Assembly: GCF_900100075.1 (NCBI RefSeq)
Contig: NZ_FNEG01000003.1
Coordinates: 310,001-374,000 of the forward strand
From: Chryseobacterium jejuense
GTDB lineage: Bacteria > Bacteroidota > Bacteroidia > Flavobacteriales > Weeksellaceae
Direction: 5' to 3'
DNA length: 64,000 nucleotides
Below the pieces are notes generated by a model, which saw nothing but the letters and a program-made list of their open reading frames with translations, ran no database searches and was not told where the DNA came from. Position numbers and translations under genes: made by a program. Shown here one piece after another: positions 7,480 to 16,107 of this stretch. The first letter of the stretch is position 1; each line of letters starts with the position of its first letter.

Positions 7480-10293
7480 ATGGACAGATTTTCATTCCTA
7501 AACGCAGCTCATTCTCAGTTAATTGAGGATTTATACCAACAGTACTTAAAATTCCCGGATTCTTTAGAGCCATCATGGAAAGCCTTCTTTCAAGGCTTCG
7601 ATTTTGCTTTAGAGAACTACGGAGATGACGATAACATTCAATTTATTCAGGCTTCGGCCAACGCTGCTCCGGCAGTACAACAAATTTCTCAGGCGGTAAC
7701 CAACGGAGAAGTTCCTGAACACATCAAGAAAGAATTTAAAGTAGTAAACCTTATCGAGGCTTACAGAACAAGAGGGCACTTGTTTACAAAGACAAACCCA
7801 GTTAGAGAAAGAAGACACTATACGCCTACTTTAGACATCGAGAACTTCGGTCTTTCTAATGCGGATTTAAATACAAAATTCAACTGTGCAGTTGAAACAG
7901 GGATGAAAGAGCCTGCTACTTTGGCAGATCTTATCAAGCACCTTGAAAATATTTACTGTGATTCTATCGGGGTTGAGTATACATACATCAACAACGTTGA
8001 AGAAAAAGATTTCATTAAAAAATGGCTTCAGGTAAACGAAAACCACCCAAGCCTTTCTGCGAATGAAAAAACAGAAATTTTATTAAAATTAAATCAGGCA
8101 GTAGCCTTTGAAAATTATCTTCATACAAAATTTGTAGGTCAGAAAAGATTCTCACTGGAAGGTGGTGAAACATTAATCCCGGCTTTAGATCAGTTGATCT
8201 CAAGATCTTCTCAGTTAGGAGTAGATGAAGTTGTTTTAGGGATGGCTCACAGAGGAAGATTAAATGTATTGTCAAACATCTTCGGAAAATCTTACAAGCA
8301 GATCTTCTCAGAATTCGAAGGAAAAGAATTCGAGGAAGATGTATTCTCTGGTGACGTTAAATATCACTTAGGATCATCTAAAAAGATCAAAACTGCTTCA
8401 GGAGAAGAAGTTTGCATCAACCTGACGCCAAACCCGTCTCACCTTGAAACTGTTGCCGCTCTAGTAGAAGGAATCTGCCGTGCAAAAGTAGACGATAAGT
8501 ATAAAGACTATTCTAAAGTATTACCAATCATTATCCACGGTGATGGTGCTATTGCGGGACAGGGTATTGCTTATGAAGTAGCTCAGATGATGACGCTTGA
8601 AGGATACAGAACAGGAGGTACTGTTCATATCGTTGTAAACAACCAGGTATCTTTCACCACAAACTTCCTTGATGCAAGATCTTCAACATACTGTACAGAC
8701 ATCGCAAAAGTTACAGAATCTCCTGTAATGCACGTAAATGCTGATGATGCTGAAGCAGTAGTTCATGCAATCCATTTTGCTGCTGATTTCAGAGCGAAAT
8801 TCGGAAAAGATGTTTACATTGATTTATTAGGATACAGAAAGTATGGTCACAATGAAGGGGATGAGCCAAGATTTACTCAGCCTAACCTTTATAAAGCGAT
8901 CTCTAAGCACCCGAACCCAAGAGAAATCTATAAAGATAAATTAATCAACGACAGCGTTATTTCTAACGATATCATCAAAAAGATGGAGGTTGACTTCAAA
9001 GCACTTCTTGACAAAGATTTTGATGCTTCGAAAGAGATTGAGAAGAACGTAATGGATCTGTTCATGGCTGAAGACTGGACAAACTATCCGATTGGAAAGA
9101 GAGGATCTGTTCAGTTATCAGTTGATACAAAATATGATGTAGCAAAGCTGAAAGAATTAGCTCTTAAAATGTCAACACTTCCTGTTGATAAAAAATTCAT
9201 CAATAAAATTACAAGACTTTTTGAAAACCGTATCAAAGCTATTGAAGGAAACTCATTAGATTGGGCAGTTGGAGAGTGGTTAGCTTATGCAACACTTCTT
9301 GTAGAAGGTCACAATGTAAGAATCTCTGGTGAAGATGTAGAAAGAGGAACATTCTCTCACAGACACGCTGTAGTAAAAACTGAAGATACAGAAGAAGAAT
9401 ATATCCCGTTAAGACACGTATCAGAAAGCAGATTTGATGTATTCAACTCTCACCTTTCAGAATATGGTGTTCTAGGTTTCGATTACGGATATGCAATGGC
9501 TTCTCCAAATACATTAACGATCTGGGAAGCTCAGTTCGGAGATTTCGTGAATGGTGCTCAAATCATCGTTGACCAGTACTTAGCTGCTGCAGAAGAAAAA
9601 TGGAAACTTCAAAACGGATTGGTCATGTTATTGCCTCACGGTTCAGAAGGTCAGGGTGCAGAACACTCTTCAGCAAGATTGGAGAGATTCTTAACACTTT
9701 GTGCTAACGAAAACATGGTGGTAGCAAATATTACTTCACCTGCCAACTACTTCCATTTATTGAGAAGACAGTTGAAGTGGGCATTCAGAAAACCATTGAT
9801 CGTAATGAGTCCTAAATCTTTATTGAGACACCCTAAGGTAGTTTCTCCACTTGAAGATTTTGCAACAGGTTCATTCCAGCCAATCTTAGACGACCCAACG
9901 GCAGATCCTAAAAAAGTAGAAAAATTAGTTCTTTGTTCAGGTAAACTATACTTCGAATTATTAGCGAAGAAAGAAGAATTGAACTGTGAAAATATTGCAT
10001 TAGTAAGATTCGAGCAGTTATATCCGCTTCAAACGGATGCTATTGAAGCTATCTTCAACAAGTATGAGAACAGAACACAATTGGTATGGGCTCAGGAAGA
10101 ACCAGAAAACATGGGAGCTTGGTCTTACATCCTAAGAAACTTCAGAGATACAGGAATCCAGGTAGTTTCTCCGGTACCAAGTGGTGCTCCGGCTCCAGGT
10201 AGCCACAAAATGTTTGAGAAAAACCAAAATGCAGTAATCAACAGAGTTTTCGATAGAGACGATGCTCCTGCAAAAAGACCCGTTACAGCTTAA
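7480..10293 (+). CDS. sucA: 2-oxoglutarate dehydrogenase E1 component
   Basis: Thiamine-diphosphate-dependent decarboxylase of the TCA cycle; it oxidatively decarboxylates 2-oxoglutarate and passes succinyl to the E2 lipoyl arm. The 937-residue length is usual. The N-terminal segment (FLNAAHSQLIEDLYQQYL) is the E2-docking motif of 2-oxoglutarate E1 proteins. The core has GMAHRGRLNVL, the ThDP/Mg motif GDGAIAGQGIAYEV with NNQVSFTT, and YRKYGHNEGDEPRFTQP. The transketolase pyrimidine and C-terminal domains follow (SEGQGAEHSSARLERFL, WAQEEPENMGAW). sucB follows after 38 bases. A -7 element TAAATTTG lies at 7425-7432. The E3 gene is not in this window. Confidence 0.98.
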   Translation: MDRFSFLNAAHSQLIEDLYQQYLKFPDSLEPSWKAFFQGFDFALENYGDDDNIQFIQASANAAPAVQQISQAVTNGEVPEHIKKEFKVVNLIEAYRTRGHLFTKTNPVRERRHYTPTLDIENFGLSNADLNTKFNCAVETGMKEPATLADLIKHLENIYCDSIGVEYTYINNVEEKDFIKKWLQVNENHPSLSANEKTEILLKLNQAVAFENYLHTKFVGQKRFSLEGGETLIPALDQLISRSSQLGVDEVVLGMAHRGRLNVLSNIFGKSYKQIFSEFEGKEFEEDVFSGDVKYHLGSSKKIKTASGEEVCINLTPNPSHLETVAALVEGICRAKVDDKYKDYSKVLPIIIHGDGAIAGQGIAYEVAQMMTLEGYRTGGTVHIVVNNQVSFTTNFLDARSSTYCTDIAKVTESPVMHVNADDAEAVVHAIHFAADFRAKFGKDVYIDLLGYRKYGHNEGDEPRFTQPNLYKAISKHPNPREIYKDKLINDSVISNDIIKKMEVDFKALLDKDFDASKEIEKNVMDLFMAEDWTNYPIGKRGSVQLSVDTKYDVAKLKELALKMSTLPVDKKFINKITRLFENRIKAIEGNSLDWAVGEWLAYATLLVEGHNVRISGEDVERGTFSHRHAVVKTEDTEEEYIPLRHVSESRFDVFNSHLSEYGVLGFDYGYAMASPNTLTIWEAQFGDFVNGAQIIVDQYLAAAEEKWKLQNGLVMLLPHGSEGQGAEHSSARLERFLTLCANENMVVANITSPANYFHLLRRQLKWAFRKPLIVMSPKSLLRHPKVVSPLEDFATGSFQPILDDPTADPKKVEKLVLCSGKLYFELLAKKEELNCENIALVRFEQLYPLQTDAIEAIFNKYENRTQLVWAQEEPENMGAWSYILRNFRDTGIQVVSPVPSGAPAPGSHKMFEKNQNAVINRVFDRDDAPAKRPVTA

Positions 10294-10331
10294 TTAAATA
10301 ATAATCAATTAAAAAATAAAAAATACTCGAT

Positions 10332-11585
10332 ATGTCAGTTTTAGAAATGAAAGTTCCTTCACCGGGCGAATCAATCACAGAAGTTGAAATTGCAACTTGG
10401 CTTGTAAAAGATGGTGACTACGTAGAAAAAGATCAACCTATCGCTGAAGTAGACTCAGACAAAGCAACTCTTGAATTGCCAGCAGAACAAAGTGGTATTA
10501 TCACTTTAAAAGCAGAAGAAGGTGATGTAGTACAAGTAGGTCAGGTAGTTTGTTTAATTGATATGGATGCTGCAAGACCAGAAGGTGCTGCACCTGCTGC
10601 TGAAGCTCCAAAACAGGAAGAAGCTCCAAAAGCTGCTGAACCTGCTAAACAAGAAGCTCCGAAACCAGCTGCTCCAGTTGCTGCGCCACAAACTTATGCC
10701 ACAGGAGCTCCATCTCCAGCTGCTAAGAAAATCCTTGACGAAAAAGGAATGAATGCTGGCCAGGTTTCAGGAACAGGAAGAGACGGAAGAATCACTAAGA
10801 CTGATGCTGAATTAGCGGCTGTTCCTGCATTAGGAGGAAGCCCTATGACTGCTACAGGTGCTAGAACAACTACAACAACTAAACTTTCAGTTTTAAGAAG
10901 AAAAATCGCTCAGAGATTAGTTTCTGTGAAGAATGAAACAGCGATGTTAACTACTTTCAACGAAGTTGACATGTCTGAAATCTTCAGATTAAGAAAGCTA
11001 TATAAAGAAGAGTTTGCTCAAAAACACGGAGTAGGACTTGGTTTCATGTCTTTCTTTACAAAAGCCGTAACAAGAGCATTACAAATGTATCCGGATGTAA
11101 ACGCATCTATTGACGGAGATTTCAAAATAAACTATGATTTCTGCGATATTTCAATTGCCGTTTCAGGTCCTAAAGGATTAATGGTTCCTGTATTGAGAAA
11201 TGCAGAAAACATGTCTTTCAGCGGAGTTGAAGCAAACATCAAAGATCTTGCTACAAAAGTAAGAGACGGTAAAATTACTGTTGATGAAATGACTGGTGGT
11301 ACGTTCACTATTACAAACGGTGGTACTTTCGGATCTATGTTATCTACACCAATCATCAACCCACCACAGTCTGCAATCTTAGGAATGCACAACATTATCC
11401 AGAGACCAGTTGCTGTTGACGGACAAGTGGTAATCAGACCAATGATGTATGTGGCTATGTCTTATGACCACAGAATTATCGACGGAAAAGAATCTGTAGG
11501 ATTCCTTGTAGCGGTAAAAGAAGGTATCGACAATCCTGTTCAAGTATTAATGGGAGGTGACGAAAGAAAAGGCCTTGGATTATAG
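10332..11585 (+). CDS. sucB: 2-oxoglutarate dehydrogenase E2 (dihydrolipoyllysine succinyltransferase)
   Basis: Core acyltransferase of the 2-oxoglutarate dehydrogenase complex; it accepts succinyl from SucA on a lipoyl-lysine and transfers it to CoA. The 417 aa show one lipoyl domain (residues 1-77, lipoylated Lys in [11 protein letters not shown]). An Ala/Pro/Lys/Glu-rich flexible linker follows (about 82-122), then a peripheral-subunit-binding domain ([13 protein letters not shown]...[10 protein letters not shown]). The catalytic domain ends with the active-site motif [16 protein letters not shown] (His and Asp). It is 38 bases after sucA and ends at a strong terminator, so the two form a complete operon. 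Confidence 0.98.
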   Translation: MSVLEMKVPSPGESITEVEIATWLVKDGDYVEKDQPIAEVDSDKATLELPAEQSGIITLKAEEGDVVQVGQVVCLIDMDAARPEGAAPAAEAPKQEEAPKAAEPAKQEAPKPAAPVAAPQTYATGAPSPAAKKILDEKGMNAGQVSGTGRDGRITKTDAELAAVPALGGSPMTATGARTTTTTKLSVLRRKIAQRLVSVKNETAMLTTFNEVDMSEIFRLRKLYKEEFAQKHGVGLGFMSFFTKAVTRALQMYPDVNASIDGDFKINYDFCDISIAVSGPKGLMVPVLRNAENMSFSGVEANIKDLATKVRDGKITVDEMTGGTFTITNGGTFGSMLSTPIINPPQSAILGMHNIIQRPVAVDGQVVIRPMMYVAMSYDHRIIDGKESVGFLVAVKEGIDNPVQVLMGGDERKGLGL

Positions 11586-11613
11586 TTTTAAGTAAATTAT
11601 AATGTAAATATAT

Positions 11614-11644
11614 AATCTCGCCTTAAAAAAGGCGAGATTTTTGT
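11614..11644 (+). terminator. Rho-independent terminator after sucAB
   Basis: An 11-bp perfect stem (AATCTCGCCTT at 11614-11624 with its complement at 11629-11639) has a four-A loop and is followed by T residues. It closes the sucA-sucB operon. Confidence 0.9.
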
Positions 11645-11668
11645 ATCTATTAAGAAAATACTACAATG

Positions 11669-12055
11669 ATGTTTTCAAAAATGACTTCCAATATCAAAGT
11701 TTCAGTTATACCTGAATATGATAGTAAGAATAGTTATCCATCCGAAAACCGTTATGTTTTCAAGTACAATATCACTATAGAAAATGACGGAAGCTTTCCT
11801 ATAAAAGTACTGAAAAGAAAATGGCTCATTTTTGATGTAGGATTTGGATACACAGAAATTATAGGCGATGGAATTATCGGCTTAACTCCAGAGATAGGAA
11901 CCGGTGAAAATTTCGCTTATTTCTCTAATGTAATGCTTCGTTCCGGAGTAGGAAATATGAATGGAAAATACCTCGTTAAAAACCTGGAGACACAGGAGAC
12001 TTTTGAGATTGATATCCCAAAATTCAACCTGCTCTCTGAAGTTTTAAGTAATTAA
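11669..12055 (+). CDS. apaG: ApaG family protein
   Basis: A 128-residue single-domain protein of the ApaG/DUF525 family, a fibronectin-like beta sandwich. Supporting stretches are YVFKYNITIENDG, VKVLKRKW-like VKRKWLIFD spacing, and the conserved GVGFGYTE...GLTPEIGTGENFAYFS region with MNGKYLV near the end. ApaG was linked to cobalt/magnesium sensitivity in enterobacteria, but its molecular role is not settled. Two ATGs (11666, 11669) are adjacent; a third at 11681 would give MTSNIKV. It ends 2 bases before the stop of the convergent secreted-protein gene, and no terminator separates them. Confidence 0.88.
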   Translation: MFSKMTSNIKVSVIPEYDSKNSYPSENRYVFKYNITIENDGSFPIKVLKRKWLIFDVGFGYTEIIGDGIIGLTPEIGTGENFAYFSNVMLRSGVGNMNGKYLVKNLETQETFEIDIPKFNLLSEVLSN

Positions 12056-12057
12056 AA

Positions 12058-12777
12058 TTATTGTTTAATAAATTGGTGTCTGCTAATACCACTTTGAGAT
12101 TTTACTTCCATAAAGTAGCCCCCTTTTAGCAGGTTAGTGGCATTAATTTCAGGATCGGAAGAATGATTTTGAATAATTAATTTCCCTTCCGTATTATATA
12201 CCTTTATCCATTCAATTCGCTCTGCATTTTTAAGATGAACAGATCCTTCTTTTACGGGATTAGGGTAAATGGTTATTGCTTTTTCTGATAGTGATGACTT
12301 GATTTCTTTTGTTTCCAAAAAACCAGATTGATAAAAAGCCTGATAACCGGAACTATTGGTGATAACAAGATTTCTCATTCCGCTTGCATTAGTGATTTGA
12401 TAGCTGTAACTACCAGATGACATGATTGAATAATCGTGATACTGAGTCAAAAAAGCTATATTTTCTGGAAGTGTACAGGTGTTTGTATTTGAATCACCCA
12501 TACTCCAAATATTAAAGCTGTTGTTCGTTATCTCAGCATCGAATAGCATTGCCCACATGCCGCTTCCACAAATATTGTTTATCATATTAGTAGTTGGCCC
12601 CGAAGGAGATTGAGTAAAAGTTAGAACAGGAGATCCAATTTCACTGTTTTGTGGAAGATTATACGTAATGTTGTTTCTTACTATTTTTTTTAAAGCCCAA
12701 TCTGTACCGTGAAGTGCCGTTTGTGCATGGGAAAAAATACCGGCGATTGCGGTTAGAGATAGTAGAAGTTTTTTCAT
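12058..12777 (-). CDS. Secreted T9SS cargo protein with a META/HslJ-like N-terminal domain
   Basis: A 239-residue product with a signal peptide (about 1-18, ending SHAQ). The C-terminal type A T9SS sorting domain (about 165-239: ITIYPNPVKEGSVHL, IKVYNTEGKLI, LLKGGYFMEVKS, HQFIKQ) routes proteins across the outer membrane and anchors or releases them. The middle (GTDWALKKI, PVLTFTQS, NNICGSG, TCTLPENIAFLTQYHDYSI, NLVITNSSGYQAF) resembles the META/HslJ beta-barrel pattern; that assignment is inference. The gene is monocistronic and convergent with apaG, with only 2 bases between the stops. Function at the cell surface is unknown. Confidence 0.8.
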   Translation of the reverse strand: MKKLLLSLTAIAGIFSHAQTALHGTDWALKKIVRNNITYNLPQNSEIGSPVLTFTQSPSGPTTNMINNICGSGMWAMLFDAEITNNSFNIWSMGDSNTNTCTLPENIAFLTQYHDYSIMSSGSYSYQITNASGMRNLVITNSSGYQAFYQSGFLETKEIKSSLSEKAITIYPNPVKEGSVHLKNAERIEWIKVYNTEGKLIIQNHSSDPEINATNLLKGGYFMEVKSQSGISRHQFIKQ

Positions 12778-12793
12778 GGTTTTTGTTTTAAAA

Positions 12794-13351
12794 TTACAGT
12801 TTTTTGATGTAATTTTTTAAAACAGACTCATTTATTTCCTCATTTCTGGTAATGAATAACCTTTCAAAAGCCAGTAAAGATATCTTTGCACAAACCTCTG
12901 CATCAGCTCCAGCTCTGTGGTGATTGAATTTAATATCGTGATATTCAGCCAGTGGTTTTAACCCATATTTAGGAAGATAATTCCAAGACTTTTTAGCGAT
13001 CTGTATACTGCACAAATAGTTTAATTTGGGAGTAAACATTCCATAATGCTGAAGACAGCCTCTTAAAACTGAAGCATCAAAACTAGCATTGTGGGCAATC
13101 ATTAATGAACCATACATCAAATCTTCAGCCTCATGCCAGATCTCATCAAAAGTAGGAGCATCCTGTACATCTTCAGGCTGTATCCCATGCACTGCAATAT
13201 TAAACTTGTTAAAATAAGGAAAGCTAGGTGGTTTGATGAGCCAGGTTTTGGTTTCTACAATCTTGGAGTCCTGTACTACACAGATTCCCATCTCACAAGC
13301 AGAGCTTTTTTCATGAGTAGCTGTTTCAAAATCTATTGCGCAGAAATCCAT
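12794..13351 (-). CDS. 3'-5' exonuclease (DnaQ-like, DEDDh family)
   Basis: A 185-residue stand-alone exonuclease related to the DNA polymerase III epsilon proofreading domain. All five DEDDh positions are visible: Asp and Glu in CAIDFETAT (residues 7 and 9), Asp in AHNASFDASVL, and His and Asp in HHRAGADAEV. KPPSFPYFNKFNIAVHGIQPEDV fits the usual loop before Exo II. It has no polymerase or helicase fusion. It could act in DNA repair or RNA trimming; the sequence does not decide. It lies 16 bases upstream of the T9SS gene in the same orientation. Confidence 0.93.
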   Translation of the reverse strand: MDFCAIDFETATHEKSSACEMGICVVQDSKIVETKTWLIKPPSFPYFNKFNIAVHGIQPEDVQDAPTFDEIWHEAEDLMYGSLMIAHNASFDASVLRGCLQHYGMFTPKLNYLCSIQIAKKSWNYLPKYGLKPLAEYHDIKFNHHRAGADAEVCAKISLLAFERLFITRNEEINESVLKNYIKKL

Positions 13352-13469
13352 TGAGATAATTTGATATTTAAAATTTGAAGTTTGATATTAGTGAAATTAT
13401 AACATTTTCTGATTTAAAACTACTCTTAATACTGCGAATAAGAGAGCTTTTATAGTTTTTCTAACCTTT

Positions 13470-14462
13470 TTATTGTTTTTTATTGCCTCCCAAAAAATGC
13501 TTGAAAATTAACCATTCGGATTGATAGAATTGATCTTTCTGATGTTTCTGACGAAGTTTCCATGTTCCCGGAAGCTGTCCGTAAAAGCCGAAATGTGCTC
13601 TAACGACTGCCCAAAGATGAGGAAACCCATGTTTTAATCCAAAATAAATCCCTGCCACACCATCCAGACAAAGTCTGAAAAAAATAAGCCAGATCAACTT
13701 GGGAAACGGCAGGTTTTTAAGCATCATAGACAGGTTGTTTCTGATGTTTAAATAAGTCTTTTGAGCGCTTTGTTTATTCAAAGTTCCGCCACCTACATGA
13801 TATACTTTGGATTTCCCGGTATAAAATATCTTCTTTCCGGAATTGATAAGTCTCCAGCAAAGATCAATCTCTTCCTGATGAGCAAAAAAACGTTCATCAA
13901 AGCCATTTTGTTCCCAAAAATCTTTAGAACGAATAAAAAGAGAACATCCCGATGCCCAGAAGATCTCCGTTTCATCATCATATTGTCCCTTATCTTCTTC
14001 GATATCATCAAAAACACGCCCTCTACAGTAAGGATAACCAAGATTGTCAATAAGACCGCCTCCAGCTCCCGCAAATTCAAAGGAATTTTTATGATCGTGG
14101 GATAAAATTTTAGGCTGAATGGCAGAAATTGCAGGATCCTTTTCAAACAGATGTAACACCGGTTCTATCCAGTTTTCAGTTACTTCTACATCAGAATTAA
14201 GAAGACAATAATATTCATTATTAATCTTTTTTAATCCTTCATTATAACCCCCTGCAAATCCGTAGTTTTTATCGTTTTTAATAATTTTTACCGTAGGAAA
14301 ATGAGTGTTCAGAAATGCTAATGAATCATCAGTAGAAAGATTATCAATAACATAAATATCTGCATTTTGAGAAAACTGAACTACACTCGGAAGAAATTTT
14401 TCCAGCCAGTTTTTCCCATTCCAGTTTAAGATGGCAACAGCCAGTTTATTCTGCATGTACAT
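13470..14462 (-). CDS. Family 2 glycosyltransferase
   Basis: A 330-residue cytoplasmic-face glycosyltransferase of the GT2, rhamnosyltransferase-like group. The fold is clear: AILNWNGKNWLEKFLPSV at the N-terminus, YVIDNLSTDDS (nucleotide-sugar binding), YGFAGGYNEGL, and the metal-binding motif CLLNSDVEVTENW. Acceptor-side motifs are EIFWASGCSLFIR and DERFFAHQEEIDLCWRL, and an amphipathic C-terminus follows. The ATG at 14462 begins directly after the stop of the acyltransferase gene (TAGATG), so the two are translationally linked; an ATG at 14456 is an alternative. The pairing suggests lipid A or surface-glycan work, but donor and acceptor are unknown. Confidence 0.92.
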   Translation of the reverse strand: MYMQNKLAVAILNWNGKNWLEKFLPSVVQFSQNADIYVIDNLSTDDSLAFLNTHFPTVKIIKNDKNYGFAGGYNEGLKKINNEYYCLLNSDVEVTENWIEPVLHLFEKDPAISAIQPKILSHDHKNSFEFAGAGGGLIDNLGYPYCRGRVFDDIEEDKGQYDDETEIFWASGCSLFIRSKDFWEQNGFDERFFAHQEEIDLCWRLINSGKKIFYTGKSKVYHVGGGTLNKQSAQKTYLNIRNNLSMMLKNLPFPKLIWLIFFRLCLDGVAGIYFGLKHGFPHLWAVVRAHFGFYGQLPGTWKLRQKHQKDQFYQSEWLIFKHFLGGNKKQ

Positions 14463-15347
14463 CTAATTTTTTTCAGAATCAAAATTTTTGATGGAATCCT
14501 GATATTTCCACTTTCTGTGGGACCAAAGATAATTGTCCGGATGTTTGCGTAAGGTATTTTCCAACATTTTATGGAACTTCCTCACCACTTCATGTTCTAC
14601 GAATTTTTCATTGTCCGGATAGATTCTGTAGTAATTCACTTGATAATACCCTCGTTTTACTTTTTTCATTTCACAATAAATAAAAGCAAGATCCATTCGG
14701 GTGGCTAGCTTATCATAGCCTATAAAAACAGGAGTCCTCTGGTTCAAAAATTCTAATCCATAAGTGACATGTGAAAAATGAGGAGTTTGATCTGCCACAA
14801 ACATGTAGATAGAATCTCCGTCATTTTTACTTCGGAAAATATTAAGAATTACTTCATTAGCTTCCAGAGCTTCATTTCCGAATTTGTTTCGGACTTTTTT
14901 CATCTGGTTTTCCCAAAAATCACTGTTTACCTTTCTATATACTGGGTGGCAGTGCTTTTGAGGAACAATTCTCGCTAAAGCATTGATCCATTCCCAGTTA
15001 AAAACATGGCCGGCAAGAAGAATGATATTTTTACCCTCTTTTTGCACTTCATGAAATACATCCTGGTTAATGTGTTGCATTCTTACTCTGGACTCTGTTT
15101 CCGAGATACTGAATGACTTTATCGTTTCTACCAGATAATCTGAGAAATTGCGATAGAATTTTTTTCGAATTTTTTTAATCTCGTCTTCAGATTTCTCAGG
15201 GAAGGAATTTTTAAGATTTTGAGTAATTACCTCTTTTCTATAGCCTACCAGATAATAATTTAGGAAGAACATAACGTCCGAAAAAATATATAATATTCTA
15301 AGCGGAAGTTTTGAGATGAAATATAATATTTTAATTAAGAAGCTCAT
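14463..15347 (-). CDS. Lipid A biosynthesis acyltransferase (LpxL/HtrB family)
   Basis: Inner-membrane acyltransferase that adds secondary acyl chains to lipid A precursors. The 294-residue protein has a hydrophobic N-terminus and the catalytic H-x4-E motif in LLAGHVFNWEW (about residues 111-121). Downstream blocks are VADQTPHF, where the family usually has DQ-containing motif II, and LWSHRKWKYQ near the end. LpxL homologues are about 300 aa, so length is normal. It is followed without a gap by the glycosyltransferase gene. A -7 element TAAATTTG lies 8 bases upstream of the ATG on the reverse strand. The exact acyl chain cannot be told from sequence. Confidence 0.92.
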   Translation of the reverse strand: MSFLIKILYFISKLPLRILYIFSDVMFFLNYYLVGYRKEVITQNLKNSFPEKSEDEIKKIRKKFYRNFSDYLVETIKSFSISETESRVRMQHINQDVFHEVQKEGKNIILLAGHVFNWEWINALARIVPQKHCHPVYRKVNSDFWENQMKKVRNKFGNEALEANEVILNIFRSKNDGDSIYMFVADQTPHFSHVTYGLEFLNQRTPVFIGYDKLATRMDLAFIYCEMKKVKRGYYQVNYYRIYPDNEKFVEHEVVRKFHKMLENTLRKHPDNYLWSHRKWKYQDSIKNFDSEKN

Positions 15348-15427
15348 AAAACAGGCAAATTTAGTGATAATAAAATTATGGTTCTATTTTTGTAGGGAGA
15401 TAAGTATTATTTTTTTATTTTTATGTT

Positions 15428-15997
15428 ATGAAAAAATTGACATTGATCGCTGTTCTAGGATTAGGCACTTTAGCTTTCTCACAGGAAGTAAAGAACTTAC
15501 CAGACAAAGGAAAGCAAAAAACGGCTCTTATTGTGCCTACTGAACAAAAAGAATTGGATGCGAAGAAGAAAGCTGCTGAAGAAAAAGCAAAACTTCCTAA
15601 GCCTTACAATCCGAAAGCTGATGCTCAGGCTGATATTAATAAATTAGTAGCGCAAGCTAAAAAAGAAGGAAAGAATATTATAATCCAGGCTGGTGGGAAC
15701 TGGTGTATCTGGTGTCTAAGATTTAATAATTTCGTACAGGAAACTCCTGAATTGAAAACATTGGTAGACAAAAATTACTTGTATTATCACTTGAATTATT
15801 CTCCGGATAATAAAAATGAAAAGGTTTTTGCCCAGTATGATAATCCTGGTGAGAAGTATGGATATCCTGTGTTTATCGTTTTGGATAAAACCGGTAAAAT
15901 GATTAAAGTTCAGCAGAGTGATGTATTTGAAGAAGGAAAAGGATATAGCAAGGATAAGGTAAAAGAGTTTTTCAATACCTGGAAGCCTAAAGCATAA
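15428..15997 (+). CDS. Secreted thioredoxin-fold protein (WCIWC active site)
   Basis: A 189-residue protein with a signal peptide (MKKLTLIAVLGLGTLAFSQ) and a Lys/Ala/Glu-rich spacer (about 30-75). The thioredoxin-like domain has redox motif GGNWCIWCLRF (Cys about 95 and 98) and YGYPVFIVLDKTGK with the conserved cis-proline. The WCxWC arrangement and the N-terminal extension resemble periplasmic thioredoxin/DsbD-gamma or YbbN-like proteins. A role as a periplasmic disulfide reductase or isomerase is likely; the partner is unknown. A -7 element TATTTTTG at 15385-15392 gives a leader of about 30 bases, and a terminator follows. Confidence 0.88.
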   Translation: MKKLTLIAVLGLGTLAFSQEVKNLPDKGKQKTALIVPTEQKELDAKKKAAEEKAKLPKPYNPKADAQADINKLVAQAKKEGKNIIIQAGGNWCIWCLRFNNFVQETPELKTLVDKNYLYYHLNYSPDNKNEKVFAQYDNPGEKYGYPVFIVLDKTGKMIKVQQSDVFEEGKGYSKDKVKEFFNTWKPKA

Positions 15998-16002
15998 AAA
16001 TG

Positions 16003-16040
16003 AAAAGGTTGTTTCTATTGGAAGCAACCTTTTTTATTTT
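16003..16040 (+). terminator. Terminator after the thioredoxin-like gene
   Basis: A 13-bp stem with one G-T pair (16003-16015 with 16021-16033) closes on a five-base loop and is followed by a T-rich tail. Confidence 0.9.
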
Positions 16041-16107
16041 CTGTAAATAATCTGCGTAATTAACCAAATCTGTGAGAGAAATTATCAAATGTTTCTATTA
16101 CAGTGTT

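Noticed and set aside
10558..10752. 64-aa frame inside sucB
   Set aside because: Produced by the repetitive Ala/Pro/Lys/Glu linker codons read in another frame.
16041..16107. Repeat-like sequence AATCTGCGTAATTAACC downstream of the thioredoxin-like gene
   Set aside because: Resembles short repeats of Bacteroidota but is too short and single-copy here to support.
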